Positions 62,168-64,000 of a stretch of 64,000 nt of DNA are shown one piece after another. A program made the translations under genes and the position numbers. Below the pieces are notes generated by a model that was given only the letters and a program-made list of their open reading frames with translations, had not been told where the DNA came from and made no database searches. Location: assembly GCF_028687635.1 (NCBI RefSeq), contig NZ_JAQTZS010000011.1, positions 1 through 64,000 of the forward strand. The letters run 5' to 3'. Position 1 is the first letter of the stretch; each line of letters begins with the position of its first letter. The stretch comes from Malikia sp. Lineage in GTDB: Bacteria; Pseudomonadota; Gammaproteobacteria; Burkholderiales; Burkholderiaceae_C.

Positions 62168-62251
62168 ATCAGAAGCCGCTATTCTATACAAGAAAAACGC
62201 CTTTTTCGTGACCGATGCAAGCCGGAGCAAAAAAATTCCGCTTCGCGCCAC

Positions 62252-63499
62252 TCAGCCCGCCAGTGCGCTGACCCAGGCCAGCTGACGCGGCAGGCAGACC
62301 GACTCCAGGTCGTAATGGTCGCGCGCGAACGCCCGCGCCCGCCGGCCCAGGCGGGCCCGTTCAGCCGGGTCGTCGAGCAGCTCGCAGACCTGCCGCGCCC
62401 ATTCCGGGACGTCGAAAAAGCCGGCCAGCCGTCCGGTCTCGCCGTGGATGATGGCCTCGCGCAGCGGGGCCGTATCGCTGGCGACGATGGCGCAGCCAGC
62501 GCTCATGGCTTCGAGCAGGCTCCAGCTCAGCACGAAGGGGTAGGTCAGGTAGACATGCAAGGCACTGAGCTGCAGCAGCGACACGAACTGCTGATAAGGC
62601 AGATTGCCCAGGAAATGCACGCGCGCCCAATCGGCATCGGCCATCCGCAGCCGGACCTCGTCGGCAAAGATGCACTTCCAGCTGCGCCCCCCATGGCGCG
62701 CCGGATCGGGTGCGGCACCATAGCTCACGCCCTCGCCGCCGACGATCATGATCCTGGCGTTGGGACGACGCCGCAGGATCTCGGGCAAGGCGCGCATGAA
62801 GACATGGTAGCCCCGGTAGGGTTCGAGCTGGCGGTTGACGAAGGTGATGATCTCGTCGCCGCGTTCAAGCCCGAGACTGCCGTTGAGCGTCAGGCTGACA
62901 TCGGGTCGGGGCGCCACGGCCTCAGTGTCGATGCCGTCGTGGATCACCGTGATCCGGTCGCGAAAGGGGGCGGGAAAGGTGCTGGCCTGCCACTGCGTCG
63001 GCGAGAGGCCAGCATCGGCGACCTCGAAATGCAGCAGGTTGTTGAGGTTCTTGAGCCGCAGCCGGCAGGCATCGCCCGTCGGGTCGGCCGGCGGAAACTC
63101 GGGATCGAAGTCGATGTCCGCCCCCTGCGCCTGGTAGAAGAACTCGCAGTAGAGGCCCAGCCGCGCCCGTGGCCAGACCTCCTTCAGGAACAGACTTTCA
63201 CCCCAGCCCGGATGCGCCACGATCACGTCGGGCTCGAAGCCCTCGCGCTGGAGCGCCAACGCGGCGCGGAAGCAGGCCTCGCCGCGTATGGCCTTGGTCT
63301 CGAAATCCCGCACCCAGGGATGGATGCCGGGCGTGGTGCCGCGCTGCGCGCCGTAAGGCACGATGCGCACCCCCTGCCAGAGGCCCGGCTCGACCTGGCG
63401 CATCGTCATGGCCAGCACCCGATGCCCCTGCCGCGCCAAGGCGGGCGCCAGATGCCTGAACTGACCGGGGAAGTTCTGGTGGACGAAGAGGATGTTCAC
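62252..63499 (-). CDS. GT4-family glycosyltransferase
   Basis: A 415-residue GT-B glycosyltransferase. The N-terminal domain opens NILFVHQNFPGQFRHLAPAL; the C-terminal nucleotide-sugar domain has FVNRQLEPYRGYHVFMRALP, IMIVGGEGVSYG and the E-x7-E type region SWSLLEAMSAGCAIVASDTA. It likely adds a sugar to a surface polysaccharide or lipid-linked oligosaccharide, given rfbC upstream. The start is taken as GTG at 63499-63497, preceded by AGGG; a TTG one codon upstream is possible. Donor and acceptor are unknown. Confidence 0.88.
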   Translation of the reverse strand: MNILFVHQNFPGQFRHLAPALARQGHRVLAMTMRQVEPGLWQGVRIVPYGAQRGTTPGIHPWVRDFETKAIRGEACFRAALALQREGFEPDVIVAHPGWGESLFLKEVWPRARLGLYCEFFYQAQGADIDFDPEFPPADPTGDACRLRLKNLNNLLHFEVADAGLSPTQWQASTFPAPFRDRITVIHDGIDTEAVAPRPDVSLTLNGSLGLERGDEIITFVNRQLEPYRGYHVFMRALPEILRRRPNARIMIVGGEGVSYGAAPDPARHGGRSWKCIFADEVRLRMADADWARVHFLGNLPYQQFVSLLQLSALHVYLTYPFVLSWSLLEAMSAGCAIVASDTAPLREAIIHGETGRLAGFFDVPEWARQVCELLDDPAERARLGRRARAFARDHYDLESVCLPRQLAWVSALAG

Positions 63500-63514
63500 C
63501 AAAAACCCTGCCGT

Positions 63515-64000
63515 TCAGGCGAAGACTTCCGCCCGTGCCAGCGCCTTGCCCTGCTGATCCTTGGCCGACAGCTGCGGCGCCAGACCGACATCAGGCCACG
63601 CGACGCCGATCGCCGGATCGTCCCAGGCGATGCAGCGCTCGTGCTCGGGGCTGTAGTAGTCGGTGGTCTTGTAGAGGAAGTCGGCCGACTCGCTCAGCAC
63701 CAGGAAGCCGTGCGCGAAGCCCGGCGGGATCCAGAGCTGACGGTGGTTGTCCTCGCTGAGCTCGACGCCGGCCCATTGCCCGAAGGTCGGCGAAGCGCGA
63801 CGGATATCGACCGCGACGTCGAACACCGCGCCGCGCACCACGCGCACCAGCTTGCCCTGTGCCTTGGGCGCGAGCTGGTAGTGCAGTCCGCGCAGCACGC
63901 CCCGGCTGCTTCGGCTGTGGTTGTCCTGCACGAACTGGAGGCTGGTGCCGGTGGCGGCATCGAAGGCCTGCTGGTTGAAGCTCTCGTAGAAGAAGCCGCG
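63515..64000 (-). CDS. rfbC: dTDP-4-dehydrorhamnose 3,5-epimerase (5' end beyond window)
   Basis: About 161 codons of an RmlC-type cupin epimerase are visible; the start lies outside the right edge. RGFFYESFNQQAFDAATG, QDNHSRSSRGVLRGLHYQ (catalytic His), GKLVRVVRGAVFDVAVDIRR and IPPGFAHGFLVLSESADFLY (base-pair partner Tyr region) are diagnostic. It makes dTDP-4-keto-L-rhamnose for surface polysaccharides. The remaining rml genes are probably just outside the window. It is 15 bp upstream of the glycosyltransferase on the same strand. Confidence 0.95.
   Translation of the reverse strand, partial: RGFFYESFNQQAFDAATGTSLQFVQDNHSRSSRGVLRGLHYQLAPKAQGKLVRVVRGAVFDVAVDIRRASPTFGQWAGVELSEDNHRQLWIPPGFAHGFLVLSESADFLYKTTDYYSPEHERCIAWDDPAIGVAWPDVGLAPQLSAKDQQGKALARAEVFA

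Overview
The window is a high-GC, gene-dense bacterial chromosome segment. It looks like a Burkholderiales betaproteobacterium of the Sphaerotilus/Leptothrix/Rubrivivax type. The evidence is the gene order mla operon, yadGH-like ABC pair, ibaG, murA, hisG, hisD; pilMNOPQ followed by aroK and aroB; system II cytochrome c biogenesis (ResB plus CcsA/ResC); short-form HisG; and a ponA gene divergent from pilM. No rRNA, CRISPR array or replication origin was seen.

Layout. 1-425: the end of an ISAs1-type insertion sequence beside a broken host gene. 426-2117: a chemoreceptor ending in a WETF tether. 2118-7584: a light-response cluster. It holds an FeS photolyase-like protein, a DASH-type photolyase gene broken by an IS200/IS605-derived relic, a small DUF2256 protein and a glutathione peroxidase on the minus strand, divergent from a CarH/LitR-type B12 photoreceptor repressor and a short-chain dehydrogenase. 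A perfect 11-bp inverted repeat lies between the two arms. 7592-11878: an Aer-like receptor, a truncated response regulator and a hybrid histidine kinase. 11914-20962: hisD, hisG, murA, ibaG, an ABC exporter and mlaBCADEF, all minus strand. 21068-27355: glutamate synthase gltD and gltB. 27424-31126: a REP-associated transposase, an MFS transporter, aroB and aroK. 31135-38407: an Ig-like lipoprotein and pilQPONM. 38612-42832: ponA, cyaY, lptM, lysA. 42876-46050: the minor pilin cluster pilE, pilX, pilW, pilV, fimT, without pilY1. 46314-52504: msrP, CcsA/ResB, cytochrome c4, engB. 52541-54737: lpxL-like acyltransferase and metK, with a strongly structured metK leader. 54772-61735: a complete type I secretion operon (TolC, HlyD, two PrtD-like ABC proteins). 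Its first gene encodes a TnpB-like protein that ends before the RuvC nuclease domain. 61889-62147: tRNA-Thr, tRNA-Gly, tRNA-Asn. 62252-64000: a glycosyltransferase and a partial rfbC.

How the genes fit together. The two pilus clusters supply the type IV pilus assembly platform (PilMNOPQ) and the minor pilin priming complex. The mla genes return phospholipids from the outer to the inner membrane. The light cluster looks like a B12-dependent light-inducible regulon for DNA repair and oxidative-stress defence, now damaged by a transposon relic. The secretion operon looks like a PrtDEF-type exporter whose substrate is not encoded here.

The two most unusual items are the RuvC-less TnpB-like protein, translationally coupled to the secretion operon with a palindrome over its promoter, and the IS200/IS605 relic in the photolyase gene. 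The relic appears to keep only the right end and the adjacent omega-RNA-like region. All functional calls are from reading the sequence; no database search was run.
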